A DNA stretch of 16,694 nucleotides from Proteiniphilum sp. (GCA_012728465.1 JAAYFB010000009.1:1-16694); one strand, 5' to 3'. Counted from the stretch's first letter, positions 1 to 8,580 are shown. The notes: generated by a model not told the origin, from the letters alone. Numbers and translations: made by a program.

Positions 1-10
1 AAAGTTTTTA

Positions 11-353
11 CTATAAAACCAACTTTGGTTTTATAGTGATTTATTCCATAAAGTGCCATTCCAACGTTGGAAAAAGAGTAAAAACTTTCATTTACCCTCA
101 TTTTAATGTTGGAATAAGAGTACACAAGATTAAAAATTATAAAATCATTCACAAATGGAGGTATATTATTAACATTTTTATAAAACCAAAGTTGGAATGA
201 CAGTAATTTATTTCAGAAGTTACAAAACCAACATTGGCTTTAGTTCAATTATTTTTGGGAGTAGTAAAACCAATGTTGGGATAACAATAATTATTTTTGG
301 AAACAACAAAACCAAAGTTGGAAAAACAATACATCTATCTATTTATTTGCTAA
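11..353. repeat. Degenerate 42-bp tandem array with CCAANNTTGG palindromic cores
   Basis: Ten-base palindromic cores of the form CCAANNTTGG lie at 19-28, 61-70, 186-195, 228-237, 270-279 and 312-321. A worn copy (TTAATGTTGG) lies at 103-112, and an eighth, nearly erased unit starts near 145. Core-to-core steps are 42, 42, 42, 41, 42, 42 and 42 bp. The two central bases vary (CT, CG, TG, AG, CA, TG, AG) while the outer CCAA/TTGG is kept. AAAA directly precedes five of the cores. The first core sits in a perfect inverted repeat with 12-bp arms (11-22 and 25-36, centre CT), and the second extends to a 14-bp perfect palindrome at 59-72. The sequence between cores is AT-rich and poorly conserved. 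No gene is visible here. The function is unknown: protein-binding array, structured RNA or decayed minisatellite are all possible. Confidence 0.85.
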
Positions 354-396
354 CCTCAACTACATAGTGCTTCATTATTTAAAGGAAGTATTTCAA

Positions 397-414
397 TACT
401 TTTGTGTAACTTTG
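397..414 (+). promoter_or_regulatory. Candidate -7 elements upstream of the sulfatase gene
   Basis: Two overlapping-phase matches to the Bacteroidota -7 pattern TAnnTTTG occur, TACTTTTG at 397-404 and TAACTTTG at 407-414, 50-60 bp before the ATG at 464. I see no convincing -33 TTTG at the usual 19-21 bp spacing for either, so the assignment rests on the -7 box and position only. The leader up to the ATG is A-rich, typical of Bacteroidota genes that lack a Shine-Dalgarno sequence. Confidence 0.4.
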
Positions 415-463
415 TAATCAGCTCACAAAGTAATATCATAACATCTCAAAACAACTAGTAGAT

Positions 464-1795
464 ATGAACAAATATATCTTACTCTCTGCTCTACCATTAG
501 CAACTGCTAGCGTAATAATAGTACAAGCACAAGAGACTAACCCAAACATAATACTCATATACTGCGACGATCTTGGATATGGAGATTTGGGTGTAACAGG
601 GCACCCCAATATCAAGACACCCAACATCGACAAAATGGCCTTGAATGGAACAAGGTTTACCAATTACTATAGTGCCTCACCAGCATCAACTGCTAGCAGA
701 TATGCACTATTGACAGGAAAATACCCTCCTCGTTCGGGTTTTGATTGGGTATTATATCCAGAATCGGAACGAGGAATACACAAAAACGAGATAACACAAG
801 CCGAAGCACTAAAAAGCAAAGGATACAAAACTGCGATATTTGGAAAATGGCATTTAGGATCAAGTAAAAAAGAGTATCTTCCACTTCAAAATGGATTTGA
901 TGAGTATGTGGGCCTTCCTTATAGCAACGACATGCTACCACCCAAATGGCCCGATATAGCTCTGATGCATGGAAACGACACAATAGAAATGAACCCTAAC
1001 CAAGCAAAGCTTACAGAGCTATACACAAATGAGGCTATATCATTTATAAAGAAAAACAAAGATGAAAGTTTCTTTGTATATATTCCCTATGCTATGCCTC
1101 ACGTCCCATTATTTGCAAGTGAGAATTTTGCAGGAAAATCAAAACGGGGTATATATGGTGACGTGGTGGAGGAAATAGATTGGTACGTAGGTAAGTTACT
1201 TTCAACTCTCGAAAAAGAGGGTTTGGACAAAAAAACCATAGTGTGGTTTGTAAGCGACAATGGTCCATGGATACTTAAAAACCAAGAAGGAGGCTCTTCA
1301 GGACTATTTCGTGATGGCAAAGGTAGTACTTGGGAAGGTGGGGTAAGAGTTCCGTGTATTGCATATGCTCCTGGATTAATACCTAGTAAGATTAATGATG
1401 AAATAGTGTCATCAATGGATATATTTGCTACAAATATTTACTTAGGTGGCTATTCATTACCCTACAATCATATCACTGATGGCAAGAACATATCATCATA
1501 TCTAGGGTACAAAAATGTAGATATCAAAAAAGAGGAACCTCATTTCTTTTTCGGAATTGGACACCAACTCTTCGCAGTGCGCAAAGGCAAATGGAAACTA
1601 CACGTTAAAACGTATAGCCAAATTGGAGCCGATTATTTCGATGGCACACTTCCACTACTGTTTGACTTAGATGTTGACCCTTCAGAAAAATATAACTTAG
1701 CGGATAAGCATCCCGATATTGTTGAAGAGCTGAAGGTGATTATTGAAGAAAAGAAAGAGCAAATAAAAAAAGACTCTAACTTTTGGGATAAATAA
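464..1795 (+). CDS. Secreted Ser-type sulfatase (arylsulfatase family)
   Basis: This is a 443-residue sulfatase of the alkaline-phosphatase fold that hydrolyses sulfate esters. Residues 1-22 form a signal peptide (MNKY, hydrophobic stretch, likely cut after VQA), so it works in the periplasm or at the surface. Metal ligands D35 and D36 stand in YCDDLGYGD. The modification motif is S75-T-A-S-R79, the (C/S)-X-(P/A)-X-R type, followed by ALLTG. Further family residues are GKWHLG at 127-132, H213 in MPHVPL, SDNGP at 264-268, and K286 in the DGKG stretch. With Ser rather than Cys at position 75, formylglycine must be made by a radical-SAM anaerobic maturase (anSME), which is not encoded in this window. 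No SusC/SusD pair or glycoside hydrolase is adjacent, so the substrate cannot be inferred. The start is chosen because it opens directly into the signal peptide. Confidence 0.9.
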   Translation: MNKYILLSALPLATASVIIVQAQETNPNIILIYCDDLGYGDLGVTGHPNIKTPNIDKMALNGTRFTNYYSASPASTASRYALLTGKYPPRSGFDWVLYPESERGIHKNEITQAEALKSKGYKTAIFGKWHLGSSKKEYLPLQNGFDEYVGLPYSNDMLPPKWPDIALMHGNDTIEMNPNQAKLTELYTNEAISFIKKNKDESFFVYIPYAMPHVPLFASENFAGKSKRGIYGDVVEEIDWYVGKLLSTLEKEGLDKKTIVWFVSDNGPWILKNQEGGSSGLFRDGKGSTWEGGVRVPCIAYAPGLIPSKINDEIVSSMDIFATNIYLGGYSLPYNHITDGKNISSYLGYKNVDIKKEEPHFFFGIGHQLFAVRKGKWKLHVKTYSQIGADYFDGTLPLLFDLDVDPSEKYNLADKHPDIVEELKVIIEEKKEQIKKDSNFWDK

Positions 1796-1903
1796 ATCGA
1801 CATACTCAAAAACGAGCTAGCATTTATCACACGATAGTAACAACAAAATAAACTACACGTACGTTAATACATAAATAAAAATATTAACCAATAAAACAAT
1901 GTT

Positions 1904-3229
1904 ATGACATCAAGAAAGAACTTTATAATCGACACAAATGTAATTCTCCACGATTACAACTTTCTTCACAATTTTGAAGAAAATGATATTTACATCCCAT
2001 TTGTGGTGCTTGAAGAACTGGACAAGTTTAAGAAAGGAAACGAACAGATAAACTTCAATGCTCGTGAATTTATACGAGAGCTAGATCTCATTACAGATGA
2101 GAATTTATTTAAACAAGGTGCAAGCTTAGGCGAAGGACGTGGCAAACTATACATTGTAAATAGCACAAAACAACACATAAAGATACAAGAGGCTTTTCCC
2201 GATCGCACACCCGACAATCGTATTCTATCCACAGTGATGGACATAATTGAAAAAGATCCCAATGTAAAAACAACATTAGTTACCAAGGATATAAACCTAC
2301 GCATGAAAGCTCGCTCGTTGGGCATATTCGTTGAGGATTATATAAATGATAAAGTAACCAATACCGATATCTTTGGCGAACAAGAGATAGTTTTTGAAGG
2401 TATAGATGGTGATATTATAGACCTATTATATTCTCAAAAAGAAGGCATAAGCATAAATGAGTTTGAGTTCAAGCACTCCATATTACCTAATGACACCTTC
2501 ATCCTCAAAAGCGATCGAAATAGCGTTCTTGCTAGATACAATCCTTTCTCAGGAAATGTAGAGAATGTAAATAAAGAGGTTAGCTTTGGAATTAGCCCCC
2601 GAAATGCCGAACAAACATTTGCATTGAACGTTCTTAATGACCCAGATGTTAAATTAGTTGCAGTGACTGGAAAAGCTGGAACTGGAAAAACCCTACTAGC
2701 TCTTGCTGCTGCACTTCGACAAAACAGAGAGTATAACCAAATACTTTTGGCTCGACCCATTGTGTCATTATCTAACAAAGACTTGGGTTTTCTACCTGGT
2801 GATGAAAAACAGAAGGTGGGACCATACATGCAACCCCTTTTTGATAATTTAAATGTAATAAAATCACAAATTGGTAGAAGTGGAGCCGAATATAAAGCTC
2901 TTCAAGATATTGAGGAATCGGGCAAACTAACCATCGAAGCCCTTGCATTTATTAGAGGTCGCAGCCTTAGCGAAACTTATTGCATCATAGACGAGGCTCA
3001 AAACCTTACACCACACGAGATTAAAACAATTATTACACGTGCTGGTGAAAACACCAAAATGGTATTTACTGGCGACCTTCAACAAATTGACCAACCATAC
3101 CTTGATGCAGAATCAAATGGTCTTGCATATATGATTGACAGAATGAAAGGTCAGAACATTTTTGCTCACGTCAACTTAGTTAAAGGAGAACGAAGCGAAC
3201 TATCGGAGCTTGCAAGCGATTTGCTGTAG
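1904..3229 (+). CDS. phoH: PIN domain-PhoH ATPase fusion protein
   Basis: This 441-residue protein joins an N-terminal PIN nuclease domain to a C-terminal PhoH ATPase, the PhoH2/YlaK arrangement, for which RNA unwinding and cleavage has been reported in relatives. The PIN part (about 1-150) has the expected acidic residues: D10 in IIDTNV, E37/E38 in VVLEELD, D104 in PDNRIL and D129 in VTKDIN. The PhoH part (about 225-441) has a Walker A at 255-263 (TGKAGTGKT) and a Walker B at 361-366 (IIDEAQ), preceded by the family stretch RGRSL and followed by FTGDLQQID at 388-396. All key residues of both halves are present, so both activities are plausible. It starts 108 bp after the sulfatase stop, in an AT-rich gap where I see no clear promoter. 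A terminator follows it. Confidence 0.92.
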   Translation: MTSRKNFIIDTNVILHDYNFLHNFEENDIYIPFVVLEELDKFKKGNEQINFNAREFIRELDLITDENLFKQGASLGEGRGKLYIVNSTKQHIKIQEAFPDRTPDNRILSTVMDIIEKDPNVKTTLVTKDINLRMKARSLGIFVEDYINDKVTNTDIFGEQEIVFEGIDGDIIDLLYSQKEGISINEFEFKHSILPNDTFILKSDRNSVLARYNPFSGNVENVNKEVSFGISPRNAEQTFALNVLNDPDVKLVAVTGKAGTGKTLLALAAALRQNREYNQILLARPIVSLSNKDLGFLPGDEKQKVGPYMQPLFDNLNVIKSQIGRSGAEYKALQDIEESGKLTIEALAFIRGRSLSETYCIIDEAQNLTPHEIKTIITRAGENTKMVFTGDLQQIDQPYLDAESNGLAYMIDRMKGQNIFAHVNLVKGERSELSELASDLL

Positions 3230-3252
3230 GCAACCATTGGCACTTGGATATT

Positions 3253-3297
3253 AATAGGCTCTCGCCTTACAACGAGGGCCTATTTATTATTTGTTTA
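3253..3297 (+). terminator. Rho-independent terminator after the PhoH gene
   Basis: Arms at 3253-3264 (AATAGGCTCTCG) and 3273-3284 (CGAGGGCCTATT) pair over 12 bp with one G-U wobble around an 8-base loop. A T-rich tract follows (TATTATTTGTTT). It begins 24 bp after the PhoH stop, so it should end that transcript and insulate hisS. Confidence 0.82.
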
Positions 3298-3404
3298 CTA
3301 CAAATCAATAATATCTACTCAAAACCTACTGACAACACTAGTACCAGTGAGCAATAGCTCTTTTATCTATTTCAAAAACAAATAACAAAGAGAGAGATTT
3401 TCAT

Positions 3405-3412
3405 TATCTTTG
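3405..3412 (+). promoter_or_regulatory. -7 promoter element for hisS
   Basis: TATCTTTG is an exact match to the Bacteroidota -7 consensus TAnnTTTG. It lies 32 bp before the hisS ATG and downstream of the PhoH terminator, where a new promoter is required. No good -33 TTTG is visible at 19-21 bp upstream. Confidence 0.6.
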
Positions 3413-3444
3413 CATCATAATCAAATAATAATATAATAGTTAAG

Positions 3445-4818
3445 ATGCAAAAACCTTCCATACCCAAGGGTACACGTGACTTTTCGCCCGAAGAGATGGC
3501 GAAGCGCAACTATATTTTCGATACAATAAAAGAAGTTTACAAACTATATGGATACAGACAAATAGAGACTCCTGCAATGGAAAACCTATCAACTTTGATG
3601 GGCAAATATGGAGATGAAGGGGATAAACTTCTATTTAAAATATTAAACTCAGGGGATTATCTATCTAAAATATCCAATGAAGACTTAGAAGAAAAGAACC
3701 CTGCAAAAACTGCTGTCAAGATTTCAGAGAGAGGACTTAGGTATGATCTCACTGTTCCGTTTGCACGATATGTGGTGATGCACCGTAATGAGATAACATT
3801 CCCATTCAAGAGATATCAAATACAGCCAGTGTGGCGTGCCGACAGACCACAACGTGGACGATATAGAGAATTTTTTCAATGTGATGCTGACGTAGTAGGC
3901 TCAGACTCGCTACTGAATGAGGTGGAATTAGTACAAATCATTGACGAGGTATTCAATAGATTAAATATACGTGTATGTGTGAAACTGAACAACCGAAAGA
4001 TACTTTCTGGAATTGCAGAAGTGATAGGAGAAGCAGAAAAGATTGTAGATATAACAGTAGCTATAGATAAGCTAGACAAAATTGGACTTGAAAAAGTAAA
4101 TGAAGAGCTTACTTCAAAAGGAGTATCTGACGAAGCTATTCAAAAACTACAGCCAATAATCAAACTAAGTGGCACTATTGATGAAAAGTTTGCCACTATG
4201 CGTGAAGTGCTTGCAACTTCTAATATTGGTACGGAAGGAATTAAAGAAATGGAATATATCTTCAACTCACTAGAAATAATGAATGTGGCTTGCGATGTGG
4301 AACTTGACTTAACACTAGCAAGAGGACTTAACTATTACACTGGTGCAATTATTGAAGTAAAAGCACTAGATGTAGAGATTGGAAGCATCACAGGAGGTGG
4401 TAGATATGATAACTTAACCGGCATATTTGGTATGCCAGATGTATCAGGTGTTGGAATATCATTTGGAGCAGACAGAATATATGACGTTCTGAACCAACTA
4501 GACTTATATCCCGATAAATTCGGAAACGCTACAGATGTACTATTTGTCAACTTTGGAGAGAAAGAGGTAATGCACATATTACCCATTGTGACAAAACTTC
4601 GCACAAATGGCATAAGAAGTGAAATTTATCCAGACAGTGCCAAAATGAAAAAACAAATGACATATGCTGATAATAATCACATACCATTTGTGGCAATGAT
4701 TGGCGAAAACGAAATAGAAGAAAATAAAGTGATGCTAAAGAATATGAAATCAGGAGAGCAAAAAGCCTATGCAACTGATGAATTAATTGCAACACTTATA
4801 GATGCAACTAAGAAGTAA
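3445..4818 (+). CDS. hisS: Histidyl-tRNA synthetase
   Basis: This class II aminoacyl-tRNA synthetase charges tRNA-His with histidine in the cytoplasm. At 457 residues it is slightly longer than the roughly 425-residue E. coli enzyme. The N-terminus IPKGTRDF (6-13) is characteristic. DLTVP follows at 101-105, the motif 2 arginines lie in [15 protein letters not shown] (129-143), the HisRS-specific [10 protein letters not shown] is at 291-300, and motif 3 GGGRYDNL is at 317-324. An insertion-type region (about 185-270) separates motif 2 from the HisA motif. The C-terminal anticodon-binding domain runs from about 363 to the end. The gene has its own -7 box and is followed after only 16 bp by the ABC-F gene, so the two are probably cotranscribed. 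No catalytic residue appears to be missing. Confidence 0.97.
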   Translation: MQKPSIPKGTRDFSPEEMAKRNYIFDTIKEVYKLYGYRQIETPAMENLSTLMGKYGDEGDKLLFKILNSGDYLSKISNEDLEEKNPAKTAVKISERGLRYDLTVPFARYVVMHRNEITFPFKRYQIQPVWRADRPQRGRYREFFQCDADVVGSDSLLNEVELVQIIDEVFNRLNIRVCVKLNNRKILSGIAEVIGEAEKIVDITVAIDKLDKIGLEKVNEELTSKGVSDEAIQKLQPIIKLSGTIDEKFATMREVLATSNIGTEGIKEMEYIFNSLEIMNVACDVELDLTLARGLNYYTGAIIEVKALDVEIGSITGGGRYDNLTGIFGMPDVSGVGISFGADRIYDVLNQLDLYPDKFGNATDVLFVNFGEKEVMHILPIVTKLRTNGIRSEIYPDSAKMKKQMTYADNNHIPFVAMIGENEIEENKVMLKNMKSGEQKAYATDELIATLIDATKK

Positions 4819-4834
4819 AAGATAATAAAATATT

Positions 4835-6766
4835 ATGCTCTCAGTAGAAAATGTAACGGTTCAATTTGGAGGATTCACACTTTTGGATGATATATCATTT
4901 GTTCTAAACAACAATGAACGAGTAGCTCTTGTTGGAAAAAATGGTGCAGGAAAATCTACATTGCTAAAAATAATTAGTGGATTAACTAAGCCTAGCCTGG
5001 GCAATGTATCATATCCCAAAGAGACCTCTATTGGCTATCTACCTCAACAGATGACTCTTAACGATAACCTATCCGTACGAGAAGAGGCATCTCTAGCCTT
5101 TGAACATCTACAAAAGATGGAGCAAAACTTAGAGTATTTAAACACACAATTAGCAGAGCGAACCGATTACGAGTCTGACGAATATCAAACAATCATTCAA
5201 CGCTCTGCCGATTTGCAAGAGCTCCTACAAATGTCGGGTATTCACAACTTCGAAGGTGAAGTTGAAAAAACTTTATTAGGACTTGGTTTCAAAAGTGAAG
5301 ATTTTGAACGCCCAACTAAAGAGTTCAGTGGTGGCTGGAGAATGCGTATAGAGTTAGCTAAGCTGTTGCTTCAAAATCACGATGTACTACTTTTGGATGA
5401 GCCCACCAACCACTTAGATATAGAATCTATACAGTGGCTCGAAAACTTTTTGAAGACCCACTCAAATGCAGTTATGCTAGTTTCTCACGATAGAGCATTT
5501 CTAGATGCTATTACTAATAGAACTATAGAAATTGTTCTTGGTGATGTGCATGACTATAAAGTAAACTACTCGAAATATGTGGAGCTACGTAAGGAGAGAC
5601 GCGAACAGCAGATAAAAGCATACGAAAATCAGCAAAAGCAGATTAAGGAGACTCAAGATTTTATTGATAGATTTAGATACAAACCAAGCAAATCAAACCA
5701 AGTACAATCGAGAGTAAAGCAATTGGAGAAACTACAAATCATCGAGATAGATGAAATAGACAACTCGCGCCTTAATCTAAAGTTTCCACCTGCACCACGT
5801 TCTGGCTCCTACCCTGTTATTACAGAAAACCTTGCGAAGAGTTATGGTAATCACTTAGTGTTTAAAGATGCAACATTCACTATCGAAAGAGGAGAGAAAG
5901 TAGCCTTTGTGGGAAAGAATGGCGAAGGAAAATCTACTCTAGTAAAATGTATAATGAACGAAATTGACTACACTGGCAAACTTGAGCTTGGACATAATGT
6001 AAAGATTGGCTACTTTGCACAAAATCAAGCACAAATGATGGATGAGAATCTGACAGTATTTGAGTCAATCGACAATGTGGCAGTAGGAGATATCAGAACA
6101 AAGATACGTGACATACTTGGAGCGTTCATGTTTGGAGGTGAAGCATCTGACAAGAAGGTAGCCGTGCTATCAGGTGGCGAACGAGGAAGATTGGCAATGA
6201 TTAAACTACTACTAGAGCCTGTCAACTTACTAATCCTAGATGAGCCTACTAATCACCTTGACATGGCATCTAAGGATGTTCTAAAAAAAGCAATCAACAA
6301 GTTTGAGGGAACAGCCATTATTGTTTCTCACGACCGTGACTTCTTAGATGGACTGGTCACAAAAGTTTATGAGTTTGGTGGTGGAAAAGTAGTTGAACAT
6401 CTAGGAGGTATATATGATTTCCTATCCAAAAAAAGGCTTGACACACTTCAACAACTTGAGAAATCAATAGAAAAGGATACTGAATCGAAAACAACTGATT
6501 TAGAGCCGACCAACAATAAGCTTACATACGAAGAACAGAGAGAACTTAATAAGCAAAAGCGAAAAGTGGAGCGATTGATAGAGGACAATGAGAAAAAAAT
6601 TGAAGAGCTTGAAGCTAAAATTTCAATCATCGAAGCTGAACTATCTAAACCAGATGGTGGTTCTAATATTGAGCTAATAAACAGCTATTCCGAAACACAA
6701 GACAAACTCAGCAAAGTGATGAAAAGCTGGGAAAAGTCAATGACAGAGCTTGAAAAGCTAAACTAG
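4835..6766 (+). CDS. ABC-F family ATPase, Uup/YdiF-like
   Basis: This 643-residue protein has two ABC domains in one chain and no membrane segments, which defines the ABC-F class: soluble ATPases that act on ribosomes. Domain 1 has Walker A GKNGAGKST (34-42), signature FSGGW (164-168) and DEPTNHLD (188-195). A charged, Lys/Gln-rich linker (about 240-300) matches the P-site tRNA-interaction motif region. Domain 2 has Walker A GKNGEGKST (360-368), signature LSGGE (445-449) and DEPTNHLD (469-476). The C-terminus (about 550-643) is a Glu/Lys-rich coiled coil of the kind found in Uup-type members. The gene follows hisS by 16 bp, so it is likely translated from the hisS transcript. The pattern and neighbours suggest a housekeeping translation factor. 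A role in antibiotic resistance cannot be excluded from sequence, but nothing here points to it. Confidence 0.93.
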   Translation: MLSVENVTVQFGGFTLLDDISFVLNNNERVALVGKNGAGKSTLLKIISGLTKPSLGNVSYPKETSIGYLPQQMTLNDNLSVREEASLAFEHLQKMEQNLEYLNTQLAERTDYESDEYQTIIQRSADLQELLQMSGIHNFEGEVEKTLLGLGFKSEDFERPTKEFSGGWRMRIELAKLLLQNHDVLLLDEPTNHLDIESIQWLENFLKTHSNAVMLVSHDRAFLDAITNRTIEIVLGDVHDYKVNYSKYVELRKERREQQIKAYENQQKQIKETQDFIDRFRYKPSKSNQVQSRVKQLEKLQIIEIDEIDNSRLNLKFPPAPRSGSYPVITENLAKSYGNHLVFKDATFTIERGEKVAFVGKNGEGKSTLVKCIMNEIDYTGKLELGHNVKIGYFAQNQAQMMDENLTVFESIDNVAVGDIRTKIRDILGAFMFGGEASDKKVAVLSGGERGRLAMIKLLLEPVNLLILDEPTNHLDMASKDVLKKAINKFEGTAIIVSHDRDFLDGLVTKVYEFGGGKVVEHLGGIYDFLSKKRLDTLQQLEKSIEKDTESKTTDLEPTNNKLTYEEQRELNKQKRKVERLIEDNEKKIEELEAKISIIEAELSKPDGGSNIELINSYSETQDKLSKVMKSWEKSMTELEKLN

Positions 6767-6779
6767 CTAAGTAAGCTAG
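6763..6779 (+). terminator. Weak stem-loop at the end of the ABC-F gene
   Basis: Arms CTAGCT (6763-6768) and AGCTAG (6774-6779) pair around AAGTA, and ACTTTATTTATT follows. The left arm covers the ABC-F stop codon. The stem is only 6 bp, so this may be a partial terminator, a processing site or chance. Genes on both sides run in the same direction. Confidence 0.25.
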
Positions 6780-6810
6780 ACTTTATTTATTAAAAAAAGA
6801 ATACCTTTAT

Positions 6811-7353
6811 ATGAAACGTATAAGTAAGTTTTTATTCAACAAAGTTCTGGGATGGAAAATATCTAATCATGTTCCCAATCCCGACAAATGTGTGATAGCA
6901 GTAGCACCACACACAAGTAATTGGGACTTCATTATTGGCAAACTAGCCTACAATTCACTAGGACGTCCAGCCAACTTTCTAATAAAGAAAGAGTGGTTTG
7001 TATTTCCTTTTAACATATTCTTCAAAAGTATCGGAGGTGTACCTATAGAGAGAAACAAGAAAAGCTCTACAACCGACTCACTAGCAGAAGAGTTTGCAAA
7101 ACACGATAAGCTTCATTTAGCTGTTACTCCCGAAGGTACAAGAAAAGCAAGAAAAGAGTGGAAAGGTGGATTCTATTTCATAGCACTAAAAGCACAAGTG
7201 CCGATTATGCTTATTGGACTTGACTATGCTAAAAAAGAGGCTATGTTCCTAAAAGAGTTTATCCCCACAGGTGATTTTGAAAGTGACATAGTTAAAATAA
7301 AGAGCCATTTCAAAGGCATTCAAGGCAAACACCCAGAACAATTCACTCTATAA
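6811..7353 (+). CDS. Small PlsC-like acyltransferase
   Basis: This 180-residue member of the lysophospholipid (PlsC/AGPAT) acyltransferase superfamily would transfer an acyl chain to a glycerolipid or related acceptor at the inner membrane face. The catalytic HX4D motif is H34-TSNW-D39. The second block is GGVPIER (75-81) and the third is PEGTR (107-111), both involved in acceptor binding and catalysis in the family. It is shorter than typical PlsC (about 240 residues) and lacks a clear N-terminal membrane helix, so it resembles the compact acyltransferase-domain proteins common in Bacteroidota. The acceptor is unknown. It lies 44 bp after the ABC-F gene and could be the last gene of the hisS transcript. 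Its last 11 bp, stop included, overlap the end of dinB on the other strand. Confidence 0.85.
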   Translation: MKRISKFLFNKVLGWKISNHVPNPDKCVIAVAPHTSNWDFIIGKLAYNSLGRPANFLIKKEWFVFPFNIFFKSIGGVPIERNKKSSTTDSLAEEFAKHDKLHLAVTPEGTRKARKEWKGGFYFIALKAQVPIMLIGLDYAKKEAMFLKEFIPTGDFESDIVKIKSHFKGIQGKHPEQFTL

Positions 7354-8422
7354 AGTTAAAAGATAACTGTACAGGTAAGCTAGCATCACTAGAAATATCT
7401 GGATTCTTCAATGTTAACCCTAAAAGTCTAACCCCTCTAGTATCTATGTCTTCTACCTGAAGTAATAGTTCTTTACCTAAATCGAACAACTGATCATATG
7501 TTCTTAGATATTGTCCTACTGTTTTGCTACGTGTAATAATATCGAAATCAGAGTATTTAATTTTTAAAGTTATTGTTTTAGCATAAAATTTACGCTTCTC
7601 TGCTCTTCTATTAACTTCAAGGGCAATCTCATCAAGAGCAGCTAGTAAGTCAACCATCTCATGCAAATCATCTGAAAAGGTCTCCTCCGCACCCAAAGAT
7701 TTACGTACATGCTCCGACTCTACCTCTCTATCATCGATACCCCTTACAAAGTTATAATACATCAATCCTGACTTGCCAAAGTGATGGGCCAAATCGTACT
7801 CAGAGAACTTCTTCAAATCACCACCTGTTCTTATATTTAGTTGGTGCATACGCTGAGCTGTAACTTTGCCTACTCCAAAGAATTTTTCCACCTCCAAATT
7901 TTCTAAAAATAATTCAGCCTGATCAGGTGTAATGACAGATAATCCATTAGGCTTTTGAAGATCAGACGCAATTTTTGCCAAAAACTTATTATACGATACT
8001 CCCGCTGATGCTGTAAGTCTAGTTTGGTGAAAAATCTTTTGCTTTATCTCCTGAGCAATTAATGTAGCCGACTTAATGTGTTTCTCATTCTCTGTGACAT
8101 CAAGAAAAGCCTCATCAAGTGATAAAGGTTCCACCTTAGACGTATATTCACGGAATATATTCATTATCTGTGCAGAAACCGTTTTATATACATCAAAGCG
8201 AGGCAACACAAAAATCAAACTAGGGCATTTGCGAAGTGCAACAACTGAAGCCATTGCCGAGTGTACTCCATACCTTCTAGCTTCGTAGCTAGCAGCTGCC
8301 ACCACACCTCGTTTACCTCCATAACCTACGGCAAGAGGTTTGCCACGATATTCAGGATTATCACGTTGCTCAATAGATGCATAAAATGCATCCATATCTA
8401 TATGTATTATTTTTCGGCCCAC
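7343..8422 (-). CDS. dinB: DNA polymerase IV (Y-family translesion polymerase)
   Basis: This 359-residue enzyme copies damaged DNA with low fidelity. The active-site segment D9-M-D11-A-F-Y14 supplies a metal-binding aspartate and the steric gate (Y14 aligns with F13 of E. coli DinB). SLDEAFLDV holds the other catalytic acids, D102 and E103. A helix-hairpin-helix segment (FFGVGKVTA) follows the palm, and the little-finger domain fills the last third. The C-terminal QLSFNF (352-357) fits a beta-clamp binding peptide, as expected for Pol IV. The start is GTG at 8422-8420. No in-frame ATG or TTG occurs in the 36 bp upstream, and this start places the conserved KIIHIDMD at the family-typical position. 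It converges with the acyltransferase gene and has a good promoter. I see no recognisable SOS box, but the operator in this phylum is not known to me. Confidence 0.95.
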   Translation of the reverse strand: MGRKIIHIDMDAFYASIEQRDNPEYRGKPLAVGYGGKRGVVAAASYEARRYGVHSAMASVVALRKCPSLIFVLPRFDVYKTVSAQIMNIFREYTSKVEPLSLDEAFLDVTENEKHIKSATLIAQEIKQKIFHQTRLTASAGVSYNKFLAKIASDLQKPNGLSVITPDQAELFLENLEVEKFFGVGKVTAQRMHQLNIRTGGDLKKFSEYDLAHHFGKSGLMYYNFVRGIDDREVESEHVRKSLGAEETFSDDLHEMVDLLAALDEIALEVNRRAEKRKFYAKTITLKIKYSDFDIITRSKTVGQYLRTYDQLFDLGKELLLQVEDIDTRGVRLLGLTLKNPDISSDASLPVQLSFNFIE

Positions 8423-8448
8423 TTCGATTGCACAAATTCTTATACTCC

Positions 8449-8479
8449 CAAAGTTGCAAAAAATGTTTCTTATTTCAAA
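8449..8479 (-). promoter_or_regulatory. Promoter of dinB
   Basis: On the minus strand TTTG (8479-8476) is followed after 19 bp by CAACTTTG (8456-8449), one base off TAnnTTTG. This is the Bacteroidota -33/-7 layout with correct spacing. Transcription would begin about 20 bp before the GTG start, giving a very short leader, which also supports the GTG. Confidence 0.6.
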
Positions 8480-8572
8480 GGACTATCTACACTTTTTAAG
8501 TTACAAACTACCATTCAAATGTTTTAACATCAAATGGACTCACTACAATGGGACAAAAACATCTAAAATGAT

Positions 8573-8580
8573 TACTTTTG
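8573..8580 (+). promoter_or_regulatory. -7 element of the cation efflux gene
   Basis: TACTTTTG matches TAnnTTTG and lies 25 bp before the ATG at 8606. No clear -33 box is seen. Together with the dinB promoter it makes 8423-8605 a divergent control region. I found no operator-like palindrome in it. Confidence 0.5.

Noticed and set aside
250..299. Promoter -7 boxes (TATTTTTG at 250-257 and 292-299) inside array units
   Set aside because: They match TAnnTTTG, but only two units have them, no -33 box is at the correct distance, and T-rich DNA produces such matches by chance.
11..353. CRISPR array
   Set aside because: The conserved part is only about 10 bp and varies at its centre. The 42-bp period leaves no room for a normal repeat plus spacer, and no cas genes are present.
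6763..6779. Strong terminator separating the acyltransferase gene from the ABC-F gene
   Set aside because: The stem is 6 bp and the downstream tract is interrupted by A residues. It is kept only as a low-confidence feature.
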